From Aporhodopirellula sallentina SM41 (lineage in GTDB: Bacteria; Planctomycetota; Planctomycetia; Pirellulales; Pirellulaceae), in contig NZ_ANOH01000428.1 in assembly GCF_000346505.1 (NCBI RefSeq), positions 1 to 54,394 on the forward strand: DNA of 54,394 nt, given 5' to 3'. The position numbers and the translations under genes were made by a program. Of this stretch, positions 17,189 through 25,910 are shown in pieces. Numbering within the stretch: the stretch's first letter is position 1; each line of letters begins with the position of its first letter. A model generated the notes under the pieces. That model made no database searches and was not told the origin of the DNA. It saw only the letters and a list, made by a program, of their open reading frames with translations.

Positions 17189-18487
17189 TTGATCACGCCT
17201 CCGCATCAGAAACGCACTGCTGCGATGGCGTTCATTCTGTTGACGTTGTTCATCGACATCTTGGCGATCGGCATCATCATTCCGGTGCTGCCCGAACTTG
17301 TCAAAGAATTCGTCGGCGGGAACGAATCGAAGGCCGGTTGGTATGTCGGGATCATCGCGGCGACGTTTTCACTGATGCAGTTTTTCTTTGCCCCGGTACT
17401 CGGTGCTCTGTCGGATCGCTTTGGCCGGCGACCGGTCATCCTCGGCTCGCTCTTCGGACTCGGTGTCGACTTCATCATCACCGGATTGGCGACATCAGTT
17501 GGATGGCTGTTTGTGGGACGGTTCATCGCAGGTGTGATGGGCGCGAGTTTCTCGACCAGCAACGCGTACATCGCCGACATCTCCACCAGCGAAAACCGAG
17601 CGAGGAACTTTGGCTTGGTCGGCATGATGTTCGGACTCGGTTTCATTATCGGACCGGCACTCGGCGGACTGCTCGGCGGGATTTCACTGCGACTGCCGTT
17701 CTTCGCCGCCGCCGGGTTGTCACTGGTCAACTGGCTCTATGGGTTCTTTGTACTGCCTGAGTCTCTGCCGCCGGAGAAACGCAGTTCAACAATCACGCTC
17801 CGCAGCATGAACCCGTTCGGCACGATCACCCGCCTGCGTGCTTACCCGATGGTGCTAGGCCTCGCCGCCGCATTTGTGTTCAGTTCCCTGGCCCAACGCG
17901 GCCTGGAAAACGTGTGGGTCCTCTCGATGGGCTTCCGATTCGGATGGGAAGAACAAACCAACGGATGGATGCTCGCGTTGGTCGGACTGATGGCGGTTAT
18001 TGTGCAGGGCGGTTTGGTTCGCCCGACAATTCGACGCCTTGGTGAGCGCCGCACCGTGATGTTTGCCACAACGGTCTCCTGTTTGGCATTTCTCGGCTAC
18101 GGTTTAGCGACCCAAGGTTGGATGATTCCTTGCATCATCATCTTCGGCTCGCTCGCTGGACTAGCAGGTCCTGCGATCCAAAGCCTGATCACCAACACCG
18201 TCGACCCGGCCGAACAGGGCCGCGTGCAAGGCGCGTTGACTTCCCTGTTGAGCCTGACCAACATTCTCGCGCCGTTGATTTTCACCGCCGGACTGTTCCG
18301 CTACTTCACCGACGAGAGCACGCCTTTTCGATACAACGGACAACCGTTTGCCGGGGCACCGTTCGTGTTCGGCTCGTTGTTGTTGCTGATCGCCCTAGGT
18401 ATCCTCTTTCGTGTCTTGAAGCGTTTTCCCGCCAAGGTCGCGACTGAGACACCGGCAGTTGCGGCCACGCAAGAAGTGGCCAACTGA
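17189..18487 (+). CDS. MFS transporter of the tetracycline/multidrug type (DHA1-like)
   Basis: About 432 residues and 12 predicted membrane segments. TM1 is FILLTLFIDILAIGIIIPVLP; motif A is GALSDRFGRRPVILG between TM2 and TM3; GRFIAGVMGASFSTSNAYIAD and GFIIGPALGGLLGG (motif C) mark the drug:H+ antiporter group. The start is uncertain: TTG at 17189 gives a short basic N-tail before TM1, ATG at 17225 begins at the membrane segment, and ATG at 17075 would add an unlikely 38-residue leader inside a hairpin repeat. Substrate unknown. It is followed after 53 bp by the reductase gene on the same strand. Confidence 0.82.
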   Translation: MITPPHQKRTAAMAFILLTLFIDILAIGIIIPVLPELVKEFVGGNESKAGWYVGIIAATFSLMQFFFAPVLGALSDRFGRRPVILGSLFGLGVDFIITGLATSVGWLFVGRFIAGVMGASFSTSNAYIADISTSENRARNFGLVGMMFGLGFIIGPALGGLLGGISLRLPFFAAAGLSLVNWLYGFFVLPESLPPEKRSSTITLRSMNPFGTITRLRAYPMVLGLAAAFVFSSLAQRGLENVWVLSMGFRFGWEEQTNGWMLALVGLMAVIVQGGLVRPTIRRLGERRTVMFATTVSCLAFLGYGLATQGWMIPCIIIFGSLAGLAGPAIQSLITNTVDPAEQGRVQGALTSLLSLTNILAPLIFTAGLFRYFTDESTPFRYNGQPFAGAPFVFGSLLLLIALGILFRVLKRFPAKVATETPAVAATQEVAN

Positions 18488-18540
18488 ACGAGAAACCTAA
18501 TCAGCCAACTCAACCGACAACTGAGCGAGCCAACCGAGCC

Positions 18541-19521
18541 ATGCGAATCCTTGTTACCGGCTGCAGCGGTTTCCTCGGCAGCGAGATCGTTCGCCAATTG
18601 ATTGAACGCGGCAACGACGTGGTTGGACTCTCTCGCCGGGAGACCCCCGACCTCGTTCGGCTCGGCATGCAACATCACCGCGGTGACCTTTCAGACGTCG
18701 AATACGTTCACCGCACGGTCAGCGACGTCGACGTGGTGATTCACACCGCGGCGGTCGCGGGAGTCTGGGGGCCGTGGAAACATTTCTACGTCAACAACGT
18801 CGTGGCGACACGAAACATCCTCGCGGCCTGCCAATCCTCCGGTGCAACGCAGTGTATCTACACGAGCAGCCCGAGCGTGACGTTCGCCGGCGGACATCAA
18901 AGTGGCATCGATGAGTCGGTCGGCTATCCGGAAAAGTGGCTCTGTCACTACCCACGCACCAAAGCAATCGCCGAACGCGAAATCATCGCCGCCGACACTC
19001 CCGGTGGCCTACGAACAGTATCCCTGCGTCCACATTTGATTTGGGGCCCCGGCGACCCACACCTCCTGCCGAGGCTTCTCGACCGAGCCCGATCGGGGCG
19101 CCTGCGTATCATCGGCGACGGTGAAAACCGAATCGACACCGTGCACGTGACCAACGCTGCGGCGGCTCACGTCAGCGCGATCGATGCACTCGCGAGCAAC
19201 CCCGACAACGCCGCGGGTCGGTCGTACTTCATCGCGCAAGACGAACCGGTGAAATGCTGGCAATGGATCTCGCAGCTTTGCGAGAAATTCGACGCACCGG
19301 CTCCAACCAAGAAGATTTCTTACCAAGCCGCCTACGCGATCGGCGCGGGACTGGAATCGATCTACCGTTCGCTGCGACGCAGTGACGAACCGCCGATGAC
19401 GCGATTCGTCGCCGCTCAGCTCGCCAAAGATCATTACTTCGACATCACCGCCGCCAAAGAACGGCTGGGCTACCGTCCGACCGTCACGATGACCGACGGG
19501 CTCGCAAAACTGACAACCTAG
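18541..19521 (+). CDS. NAD(P)-dependent reductase of the 3-beta-HSD / OleD-like extended SDR family
   Basis: A 326-residue extended short-chain dehydrogenase. The Rossmann motif is VTGCSGFLGSEIV, the catalytic pair is YPRTK (YxxxK) with the upstream Ser in YTSSPSVTFAGG, and the stretch LRPHLIWGPGDPHLLPRLL is strongly typical of OleD and related sterol-type dehydrogenases. OleD reduces 2-alkyl-3-ketoalkanoates in long-chain olefin synthesis. No oleA, oleB or oleC is in the window, so the substrate could equally be a sterol-like or sugar-linked keto group. The stop codon TAG (19519-19521) is also the first three bases of repeat E2. Confidence 0.78.
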   Translation: MRILVTGCSGFLGSEIVRQLIERGNDVVGLSRRETPDLVRLGMQHHRGDLSDVEYVHRTVSDVDVVIHTAAVAGVWGPWKHFYVNNVVATRNILAACQSSGATQCIYTSSPSVTFAGGHQSGIDESVGYPEKWLCHYPRTKAIAEREIIAADTPGGLRTVSLRPHLIWGPGDPHLLPRLLDRARSGRLRIIGDGENRIDTVHVTNAAAAHVSAIDALASNPDNAAGRSYFIAQDEPVKCWQWISQLCEKFDAPAPTKKISYQAAYAIGAGLESIYRSLRRSDEPPMTRFVAAQLAKDHYFDITAAKERLGYRPTVTMTDGLAKLTT

Positions 19522-19626
19522 AGCGCATTGATATTTGACGTGCGCAATCCCCATAGCTGGATTCGGCAGGATATCAGAGCACCCCTGCCAGGCGACATCA
19601 GCAACATCGTCTTCAAAAACGCTCTA
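19519..19626 (-). repeat. Element family E, copy 2 (108 bp)
   Basis: Ends TAGAGCG (19519-19525) and CGCTCTA (19620-19626) are perfect 7-bp inverted repeats. Read on the minus strand it aligns with 12273-12376, beginning TAGAGCGTTTTTGA and sharing GATGT-GC-GATGTCG. It occupies most of the gap between the convergent reductase and PilB-like genes. Its left TAG is the stop codon of the reductase gene. Confidence 0.7.
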
Positions 19627-19690
19627 TCCCAAACAACTCTTTCGCCGACCCGCGTTGCTCACGGATCGGCTCTCGCATTTTTGAATCGAC

Positions 19691-21028
19691 CTACCGCCGG
19701 GCAAACACGCGTTTGAGTTCGTCGATGCCAGTGAGACCTCGGGCGATCGATAGAACCGCCTCCGCTTGAATGCCACGGTGTCCTTCGGATCTCGCGATCG
19801 AGAACAACTGACCGGCGTCGCTCGTTTTCACGAGAGCCTGCCGGAACTGCGGCCCAGGACGCAGCAACTCGAACACACCGATCCGTCCGAAGTACCCCCG
19901 ACCGCCACACACGTGACATGGCGTGATCGGCGCCGGCCGGCCGTTTTCGTCAACTTGTTCTTCGATCGGTGGCGGGATGAACGGTTGATACATCACGGGA
20001 ACTCGCCCGGCGGGGATACCGAGCTGCGCGAGCAACTGTGGCGGCGGCTCGAAACCGACTTTGCAGTTCTCACACAACCGTCGGATGAGCCGTTGGTGCA
20101 AGACCGCGCCGAGCTTTTCCGCGACCAGTTTGCGTGATTCGGGATAGCGACTGAGAAACGCGAGCAACACTTCGATCGCGCTGTTGCCGGCGGCTCGGTG
20201 CATCACTTGGCGGTCTTCCTCGAAAACCTTCTCCATGCACAAATGCAGCGACTCGGGCTCGGGAGGGTTGGGGAACATGAGAACATCAGGCTCTCGCAAC
20301 ACCATCCGCTGAACGACCTCCAACTCCGTCTTGCCGGTGTCGCCGCCGAAGAAGTTCGACGTGACGTTAATAATCTCCGGCTCCGGTGATTCGGCTGGTT
20401 CAAACGATTGGAAGTCGCGGATCAATCGGTCGGCCGAATTGATCGCAACGTTCCACAGCGTCGTGACGCCTTCACTTTTCTTTGCCGAGATCAACACGAC
20501 GTTGCCGTGTCCGTTGAGCTGTTCCTTGAACTGCTCGACCATCTTGTCTCGCATCCCCATGTCGGAGAGCGTGCTGAAGGGAACCTTCTCGGCATCGATC
20601 CGGCAAATCACACGTTCGCCCGTAGGCACACCTTGCGACTGGACCGTTAACTCAAATTTGTCCTTGTTGACCTTCAACCCCATCGCGCCCTTTTGAGCGC
20701 CTCGGCGATCGGCCGGGTTCATCAGGCAGAGTTGCTTCAACGCGTACAACATCGCGTCGCCGGTTTCGCGATCAAGCGGCGGGAGTTGTTCCCAGTTCCC
20801 GTCGATTTGATACCGGATCGCGGTCGCGTTTTGCGAATAGTCCAACAACATGTGCGTGGCACGGGACTCAATCGCGTGGCCCAATTGGCCGGCCGCGATG
20901 AGATAACCGGGGCCTTGCCGGGTCGAGATCAACAACGCCTGCGCGTCGGTGCGCTCCTCCACGTGAGGAACGAACTCCACCGGAGCCGCGGTTTGCCATA
21001 ACTGAATTTCGTCAGGTGTTTGTGCCAC
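19691..21028 (-). CDS. PilB/GspE-like protein with degenerate nucleotide-binding motifs
   Basis: A 445-residue relative of type II/IV secretion ATPases. The fold shows in LDYSQNATAIRYQIDG (N2-like domain) and in the C-terminal zinc site CENC ... CHVCGGRGYFGRIGVFELL, which is intact. The ATPase signatures are gone: the Walker A place reads ISAKKSEGVTTLW with no GK[ST], the Asp box is lost (SFEPAESPEPE), and Walker B with its Glu reads DVLMFPNPPEPES. It is therefore predicted not to hydrolyse ATP. It starts with GTG immediately after the pilT stop (TAAGTG) and has AGGGAT upstream, so it is made together with PilT. A structural or regulatory partner of PilT is the likely role. Confidence 0.78.
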   Translation of the reverse strand: MAQTPDEIQLWQTAAPVEFVPHVEERTDAQALLISTRQGPGYLIAAGQLGHAIESRATHMLLDYSQNATAIRYQIDGNWEQLPPLDRETGDAMLYALKQLCLMNPADRRGAQKGAMGLKVNKDKFELTVQSQGVPTGERVICRIDAEKVPFSTLSDMGMRDKMVEQFKEQLNGHGNVVLISAKKSEGVTTLWNVAINSADRLIRDFQSFEPAESPEPEIINVTSNFFGGDTGKTELEVVQRMVLREPDVLMFPNPPEPESLHLCMEKVFEEDRQVMHRAAGNSAIEVLLAFLSRYPESRKLVAEKLGAVLHQRLIRRLCENCKVGFEPPPQLLAQLGIPAGRVPVMYQPFIPPPIEEQVDENGRPAPITPCHVCGGRGYFGRIGVFELLRPGPQFRQALVKTSDAGQLFSIARSEGHRGIQAEAVLSIARGLTGIDELKRVFARR

Positions 21029-22234
21029 TTAGATAATCCCTGGAGCTTTAACGTCGATGCCTTTCAGCGTCATCTTCAGCGCGTCCTTGTTCGGAGCGAC
21101 CGCAAACGCGGTCGGACGATCGATCAGGTCATCGTCAATCAATTGTTTCAAACTCATCGTAAAATCTTGCATCCCGTCTTCGGCACCGATGCGAATCGCG
21201 TCGGGCAGTTTGCTGTCGTGGCCTTCGAGAACGAGTTTTCGAATCATCGGGGTGAACGTCATCACCTCGCAGGTCGGCACACGGGAGACGCCGGGGCGAA
21301 TACTCCTGAGCAGTTTTTGAGCGACGATGCCTTTCATATTCATCGCGATCGCCCCTCGAATCGCACGGTGCATTTCCTCGGGGAACAAATCGAGAATCCG
21401 GCCGATGCACGTCGATGCACTCGCCGCGTGAATCGTCCCGAACACAAGGTGACCGGTCTCGGCGGCGTGAATCGCCGTCATGAACGTCTCTTCGTCACGC
21501 AGCTCACCGACGAGAATAATGTCGGGGTCTTCCCGCACCGCATGCTTCATCCCAACCGAGAAATCGACCACGTCCTGGCCGATCTCCCGTTGGTTAATCA
21601 GCGATTTGTCTTCGGTAAAGATAAACTCGATCGGATCTTCGAGCGTCAGAATGTGTTTGCGATAGATGCTGTTGATGTAGTTCAGCATCGAACCGATCGT
21701 CGTACTTTTTCCCGATCCCGTCACACCGGCGAGCAACACCATGCCCTGTTCGTAGTGGCACAAACTCTCGATCGTGTCCGGCAAAAACAGGCCGCGAAAG
21801 TCGGGGATGAAGTTACTAATCCGCCGGGCCACCAATCCGATGTTCCCGAGCGACTTGAGCATGTTGATCCGGAATCGCCAGCGTACCCCGTCCACTTCGC
21901 ATTGATACGAGAAGTCGGCGCCGCCTTCTTCTTCGAAAATGATTAGGTTCCGTTCGTCCATCATCGGCAACAGAAGACGAACCATTTCCTCCGCATCGAT
22001 CGGGCCACGGTTGAGCGGTTTCAACTCACCGCCGACACGAACCATCGGAGGCTGGCCGACTTTCATGTGCAAGTCAGATCCCTCGAGCTTGACGAGAGCT
22101 CGGAAAATCTTGTCGACCTCGAGCTCCTTCTTATCCTGGAGCAATGAGCTCTTCAAACGTGAGGCAACGGCCTCGGCAGACATATCGCGAACCGGGCCGG
22201 CAGGGGCCGCTTTGGCAGGTTTGGCGTGTGACAT
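21029..22234 (-). CDS. pilT: Type IV pilus retraction ATPase-like protein
   Basis: A 401-residue hexameric ATPase of the PilT family. Walker A is GVTGSGKST, the Asp box is ILTLEDPIEFI, Walker B is DIILVGELRDEET, and the His box is AAETGHLVFGTIHAAS. The typical C-terminal AIRGAIAMNMKGIVAQKLL is present. The N-terminus carries an extra 45 residues rich in Ala, Pro and Lys. PilT powers pilus retraction and twitching. No pilin, PilC or PilM genes are in the window, and the only neighbour is the degenerate PilB-like gene directly downstream. Confidence 0.9.
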   Translation of the reverse strand: MSHAKPAKAAPAGPVRDMSAEAVASRLKSSLLQDKKELEVDKIFRALVKLEGSDLHMKVGQPPMVRVGGELKPLNRGPIDAEEMVRLLLPMMDERNLIIFEEEGGADFSYQCEVDGVRWRFRINMLKSLGNIGLVARRISNFIPDFRGLFLPDTIESLCHYEQGMVLLAGVTGSGKSTTIGSMLNYINSIYRKHILTLEDPIEFIFTEDKSLINQREIGQDVVDFSVGMKHAVREDPDIILVGELRDEETFMTAIHAAETGHLVFGTIHAASASTCIGRILDLFPEEMHRAIRGAIAMNMKGIVAQKLLRSIRPGVSRVPTCEVMTFTPMIRKLVLEGHDSKLPDAIRIGAEDGMQDFTMSLKQLIDDDLIDRPTAFAVAPNKDALKMTLKGIDVKAPGII

Positions 22235-22660
22235 GTTCGGTTGGTGAACCCGTTGAAAAAGAACAGAAGAGAGGACGTGCTAGCTTAGTTGATTGTAGGA
22301 GGACTGCGAGGGGAAAGTAGGCGTCGAGCGTCGTGGAATCGCTCCGGAACGAACGGTTATCCGAACGATGCCGCCGGCACCGTTCGCAAAATCGGTACAC
22401 CCCAACGAGCAATCACCGCCAGCCAGAAATCACGACGCCCAGCCACAACATGCCCCGGGACGCACTGCGATCGAACAGGGCAGGCTGTTCCTCGGTCGCA
22501 ACGCTCACTTCCTCGGACGAGACACTCCCTCCCTCAGACGAGATGCTCTCTCGCGCCCGACTCCCTCGCATCTGATTTTGCGATGGAGACGGTTTGGCAC
22601 GTAACGCCCCGGCTCGAAAGACAGCCTCCGGCAAACGCCAGTCTCCCTACTTGCCGCCAA
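22235..22660. other. Gene-free gap between the AtpI-like gene and pilT
   Basis: No convincing gene. It contains a run of similar short blocks of the type TC-TC-GACGAGA (about 22505-22560), as in low-complexity sequence. The pilT promoter is presumably here but I cannot place it. Confidence 0.35.
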
Positions 22661-23128
22661 TCACCCCATTTTGCTGGCCAAGACGATCAACCGGTAGAAA
22701 CCGAGCGAAAACCCGATCAACAAGCCGGCGATCGCGAAGTAGGGAGTCGCGTTACCCAACCAATGATCGACCGCGTAGCCGGCTCCGCCAAGTATTAACG
22801 AGAAACTCGCCAACTCAAAACCTGCCGACGCCAGATGCATCATCGCTTGGCGTTCGCGAACCGTTGGCGCACGGCCGAGATCGCCTCCCGAGGTTCCGGT
22901 GGCGGGTTTCTTAGGTAACCCGGTGTCCCCCCCGTTGCCGGTTCGGCCACCTTTGTTGACACTGACCCCTTTGTGATCTGCGGCCGAGACGCGGCCTGTC
23001 GCTGAAACCGCCTGGGCATCGCACTGGGTTGATGTGTCTTCGCTGGAAGAGTTTTTTTCCTTCAGGGTGCCCCCGCCAGGGTGGTTCTGTTCAGGTTCGA
23101 ACCGATCGTCGTCCGACTGGGTAGTCAT
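22661..23128 (-). CDS. AtpI/AtpZ-like small membrane protein
   Basis: A 155-residue protein with a long hydrophilic N-terminal half rich in Ser, Gly, Asp and Lys, then two membrane segments: FSLILGGAGYAVDHWLG and YFAIAGLLIGFSLGFYRLIV. The GGAGYAVDHWLG and LGFYRL pattern matches the ATPase-gene-1 family (AtpI/AtpZ), which is normally next to the F-ATPase operon and helps c-ring assembly or ion uptake. Here no atp genes adjoin it. AGGAA stands 8 bases before the ATG. The N-terminal extension of about 95 residues is longer than usual. Confidence 0.68.
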   Translation of the reverse strand: MTTQSDDDRFEPEQNHPGGGTLKEKNSSSEDTSTQCDAQAVSATGRVSAADHKGVSVNKGGRTGNGGDTGLPKKPATGTSGGDLGRAPTVRERQAMMHLASAGFELASFSLILGGAGYAVDHWLGNATPYFAIAGLLIGFSLGFYRLIVLASKMG

Positions 23129-23214
23129 TCGGGAAGTTCCTCGCAGAAAAGACTGGCGAACGCGACTAGCGTGTCTAGGTTGAGATTACGGAAAAAATCG
23201 GTTCTGGAGCGTAG

Positions 23215-23247
23215 TTGACTACACTTTTTGGGCTGAAATGTACATTT
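23215..23247 (+). promoter_or_regulatory. Putative promoter with 12-bp palindrome upstream of the DUF4912 gene
   Basis: TTGACT (23215-23220) with an 18-bp spacer and TGTACA (23239-23244) could act as a weak promoter. The perfect palindrome AAATGTACATTT (23236-23247) covers the -10 position and may be an operator. It lies about 190 bp before the ATG. Confidence 0.3.
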
Positions 23248-23436
23248 TAGGCAGGTAGCCCTAGAACCATTGGTGGTCCCTTGCCATAATGCTTTGGCAG
23301 CGAATTCCCCCTTTACCGCGACCTTTCGGGGCGATCTCGGTTTTTGTGGTATCAGCCTCAACCGGTGGGTTCCCTGCATGACAACTTTTGCACAACCCGG
23401 AGCCCGGCTTCAGGTCGAACTGACGAGGAATCCTTC

Positions 23437-24828
23437 ATGATCACCAACGCAGACCTCAGTTCTCAAACCCGCCGGGAACTCGCCGAGATGGCGAAAAACT
23501 ACGGAATTGTGGGCTGGCATTCGATGCGGAAGGACGACCTCATCGACGAGATTACCAAAATCCAGCGTCGTCTCCGCCGTCAAGCCGCCGCAGCAAAGAA
23601 AAACGAGCCTGCCGCGGAGAGCAAGAGCGGTTCGAAATCCAAACGTCGCGGTGATGTGATCAGCCGCCGCAGCACGTCCGAATCAACGACCAAACGCGTT
23701 TCGACGGCATCGGCCTCCAAGACCGAAATTTCTAAGAAGTCGAAGAAAGCCACTGTCAGCACCAGTGCACTATCTGCGTCCTCGACATCGTCGACCACCG
23801 CGGCGCGAACCAAATCGACCAAGCCTGCTAAACGCACCAAGGCTCGCAAGACCAACTCTCGCAATGACATCCCACTTCCCGAATTAAGTGAACCCAAAGT
23901 GTCGGCCAAAACGCTCCGCATTCGCGCCGAAATGCGTCGACGCCGCGAACTGATCCAAAAACGCAAAGATCTTTCCACCAACACTCTTGTCGCCGGGTCA
24001 GCCGTCACCGACGGTGCCGAACGACACCGCACCAACACCCCACACCGCGACCGCATCGTTCTCTTGGTTCGCGATTCGTTCTGGTTGCAGGCGAGTTGGG
24101 AAATCACGCAGAGCAGCGTCCAACGTGCCCAATCGGCATTGGCCGAGCGTTGGCACACCGCCGTCCCAACGGTTCGACTGCTCAGCGTTGGTGACGTGTC
24201 GAGCAACCGCGCCGAAACGGTTAGCCGCGACATCTCCGTTCACGGTGGCGTCAGTACCTGGTACATCGACGTCCAAGACCCGCCATCGCGTTACCGCGTG
24301 GCGATCGGCTATCTCGCCGACAATGGTGAGTTCCACTGCATCTGCCGCAGCAACGTGGTCGAAACTCCCGTCCCCGGCGACTGCGAACGACTCGACGAAC
24401 ATTGGCAAGACATCGCCGAAGATTACGAGCGCATTTACGCACTCAGCGGTGGGCTTGAATCGGGCAGCGGGGAGCTCCGCGACGCGTTCGAGGACCGATT
24501 GCAACGCCGCATGCCTCATCCGGCCGATTCGGGGAGCATGACCGGTGACCCGTCGCTGCTCCGCCAATCGAAACTGCGACTCGATGTGGAAGCCGAACTG
24601 ATCGTGTTCGGTAAAACAGACCCGACCGCTTCGGTCATGGTCTCAGGCCACCCCGTCAAGCTGCAAAAAGACGGCGCGTTCACGGTTCGACTGGACTTCC
24701 CCGACAAACGCCAAGTACTGCCCATCACCGCCGAAACCCGTGACGGACTGCGTCAACGCACAACCGTGCTCGCCGTCGAGCGAAACACGAAAGTGATGGA
24801 CACCGTGGAACTGCAAGAGAACAACTGA
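23437..24828 (+). CDS. SAP/Rho-N-like and DUF4912 domain protein
   Basis: A 463-residue protein. The N-terminus (about residues 5-45, RRELAEMAKNYGIVGWHSMRKDDLID) is a SAP/Rho-N-type nucleic-acid-binding helix pair. A basic, Ser/Thr/Lys/Arg-rich low-complexity linker follows (about 50-190). The DUF4912 domain is DRIVLLVRDSFWLQASWEI through SRYRVAIGYLADNGEF. A conserved C-terminal piece VFGKTDPTASVMVSGHPVKL resembles an Ig-like repeat. ATG 23437 was chosen for its GAGGAA site 6 bases upstream; the frame is open further up. Function is unknown; nucleic-acid binding is inferred from the N-terminal motif and linker charge. A strong terminator follows. Confidence 0.82.
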   Translation: MITNADLSSQTRRELAEMAKNYGIVGWHSMRKDDLIDEITKIQRRLRRQAAAAKKNEPAAESKSGSKSKRRGDVISRRSTSESTTKRVSTASASKTEISKKSKKATVSTSALSASSTSSTTAARTKSTKPAKRTKARKTNSRNDIPLPELSEPKVSAKTLRIRAEMRRRRELIQKRKDLSTNTLVAGSAVTDGAERHRTNTPHRDRIVLLVRDSFWLQASWEITQSSVQRAQSALAERWHTAVPTVRLLSVGDVSSNRAETVSRDISVHGGVSTWYIDVQDPPSRYRVAIGYLADNGEFHCICRSNVVETPVPGDCERLDEHWQDIAEDYERIYALSGGLESGSGELRDAFEDRLQRRMPHPADSGSMTGDPSLLRQSKLRLDVEAELIVFGKTDPTASVMVSGHPVKLQKDGAFTVRLDFPDKRQVLPITAETRDGLRQRTTVLAVERNTKVMDTVELQENN

Positions 24829-24919
24829 CCCCTTTCTAGACTTTCCCACAGAGCAACCAATCTTTGCTCGGGCGACAATTTACGTCGCAACTGACGTACA
24901 ACAGTGCATCCCCACAATG

Positions 24920-24954
24920 AACCGAAGCCCTTCACGGGGCTTCGGTTTTCTTTT
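24920..24954 (+). terminator. Intrinsic terminator after the DUF4912 gene
   Basis: Stem AACCGAAGCCC (24920-24930) and GGGCTTCGGTT (24937-24947), 11 perfect pairs with a 6-base loop, runs into TTTTCTTTT. It stands about 90 bp after the stop codon. Confidence 0.92.
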
Positions 24955-25059
24955 GCCTTTTCGCTACTCATTGCCCGCCCTACTCCGGCAACGAGTTACT
25001 TGGCCGTCCGAGTGGCGACAATGCTGACACCGATCCCAGAAACAAGATAGGAAAATCTC

Positions 25060-25842
25060 ATGCATCGCTACCGCGTACTTTCCCTCGTCCTGTTCGCCTC
25101 AGTCGCAGTCCTGGCCGCGAGTAGCCCCGTTCTCGCTGACGAAAGCATCGAGGGTTCCGCTTCCGACAGCGCCCCTCTGAATGTTCTGCTGATCACCAGT
25201 GGTTGTTGCCATGACTACGACTTTCAATCCAAGTCGTTGCAACTCGCGGCTGAGAAGGCAGGGGTGAAAGTCGTATGGACGGTGGTGTCCGAAGGAGGAA
25301 AGGGGACAGACGCTGAAATTGACTACTACGACAATCCCAACTGGGCAGATGGATTCGATGTGGTTGTACACAACGAGTGTTTCGCGTCGACGACCTCACC
25401 CGAATACATTCGCAAAATCACATCGGCTCATCATGCTGGGGTTCCCGCCGTTGTGATTCACTGTGCGATGCACACCTACCGCGACGCGAAAATCGATGAC
25501 TGGCGTGAGTTTCTTGGCGTGACCAGCCGCCGTCATGAGCATCAAGCTCACTACGGGGTCGAGGTCGTCGCCCCGGATCATCCCGTGATGCGAGAGTTCC
25601 CCGAACCCTATTCGATGCCGATGGACGAACTGTACATCATCGAAAAAACATGGCCCAACACGAAAGTCCTGGCGAAATCGCAAAGCCAGGTCACCGAGCA
25701 GTGGCACCCTGTCGTTTGGACCAACCGGTACGGCGACGCGCGAGTTTTTGGAACGACCTATGGGCACTCACGCGAAACGTTTCAGGACGAAAACTACCTC
25801 GCGATGCTCATCCGCGGAATGGTTTGGGCATCGGGTCGCTAG
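25060..25842 (+). CDS. Secreted ThuA-like domain protein
   Basis: A 260-residue protein with a signal peptide (RVLSLVLFASVAVLAASSPVLA) and a ThuA-type glutamine-amidotransferase-like fold. Markers are LNVLLITSGCCHDYDFQSK, the central GVPAVVIHCAMHTYR, HPVMREFPEPYSMPMDELY and GDARVFGTTYGHSRETF near the end. ThuA proteins are linked to sugar (trehalose) use in rhizobia. Planctomycetes carry many secreted copies whose substrate is unknown. The AGGA ribosome site stands about 8 bases before the ATG. The next gene begins 68 bp later. Confidence 0.82.
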   Translation: MHRYRVLSLVLFASVAVLAASSPVLADESIEGSASDSAPLNVLLITSGCCHDYDFQSKSLQLAAEKAGVKVVWTVVSEGGKGTDAEIDYYDNPNWADGFDVVVHNECFASTTSPEYIRKITSAHHAGVPAVVIHCAMHTYRDAKIDDWREFLGVTSRRHEHQAHYGVEVVAPDHPVMREFPEPYSMPMDELYIIEKTWPNTKVLAKSQSQVTEQWHPVVWTNRYGDARVFGTTYGHSRETFQDENYLAMLIRGMVWASGR

Positions 25843-25910
25843 CTCGATTGATCGACGGCGGGTTCGTCGGATAGGCTAGGCGGCTTTCTCGATACCCGGA
25901 ACCAACGATC

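Noticed and set aside
23580-24233. Long minus-strand open frame opposite the DUF4912 gene
   Set aside because: Its Leu/Arg-rich translation shows no domain and the plus strand has a recognised family with codon bias.
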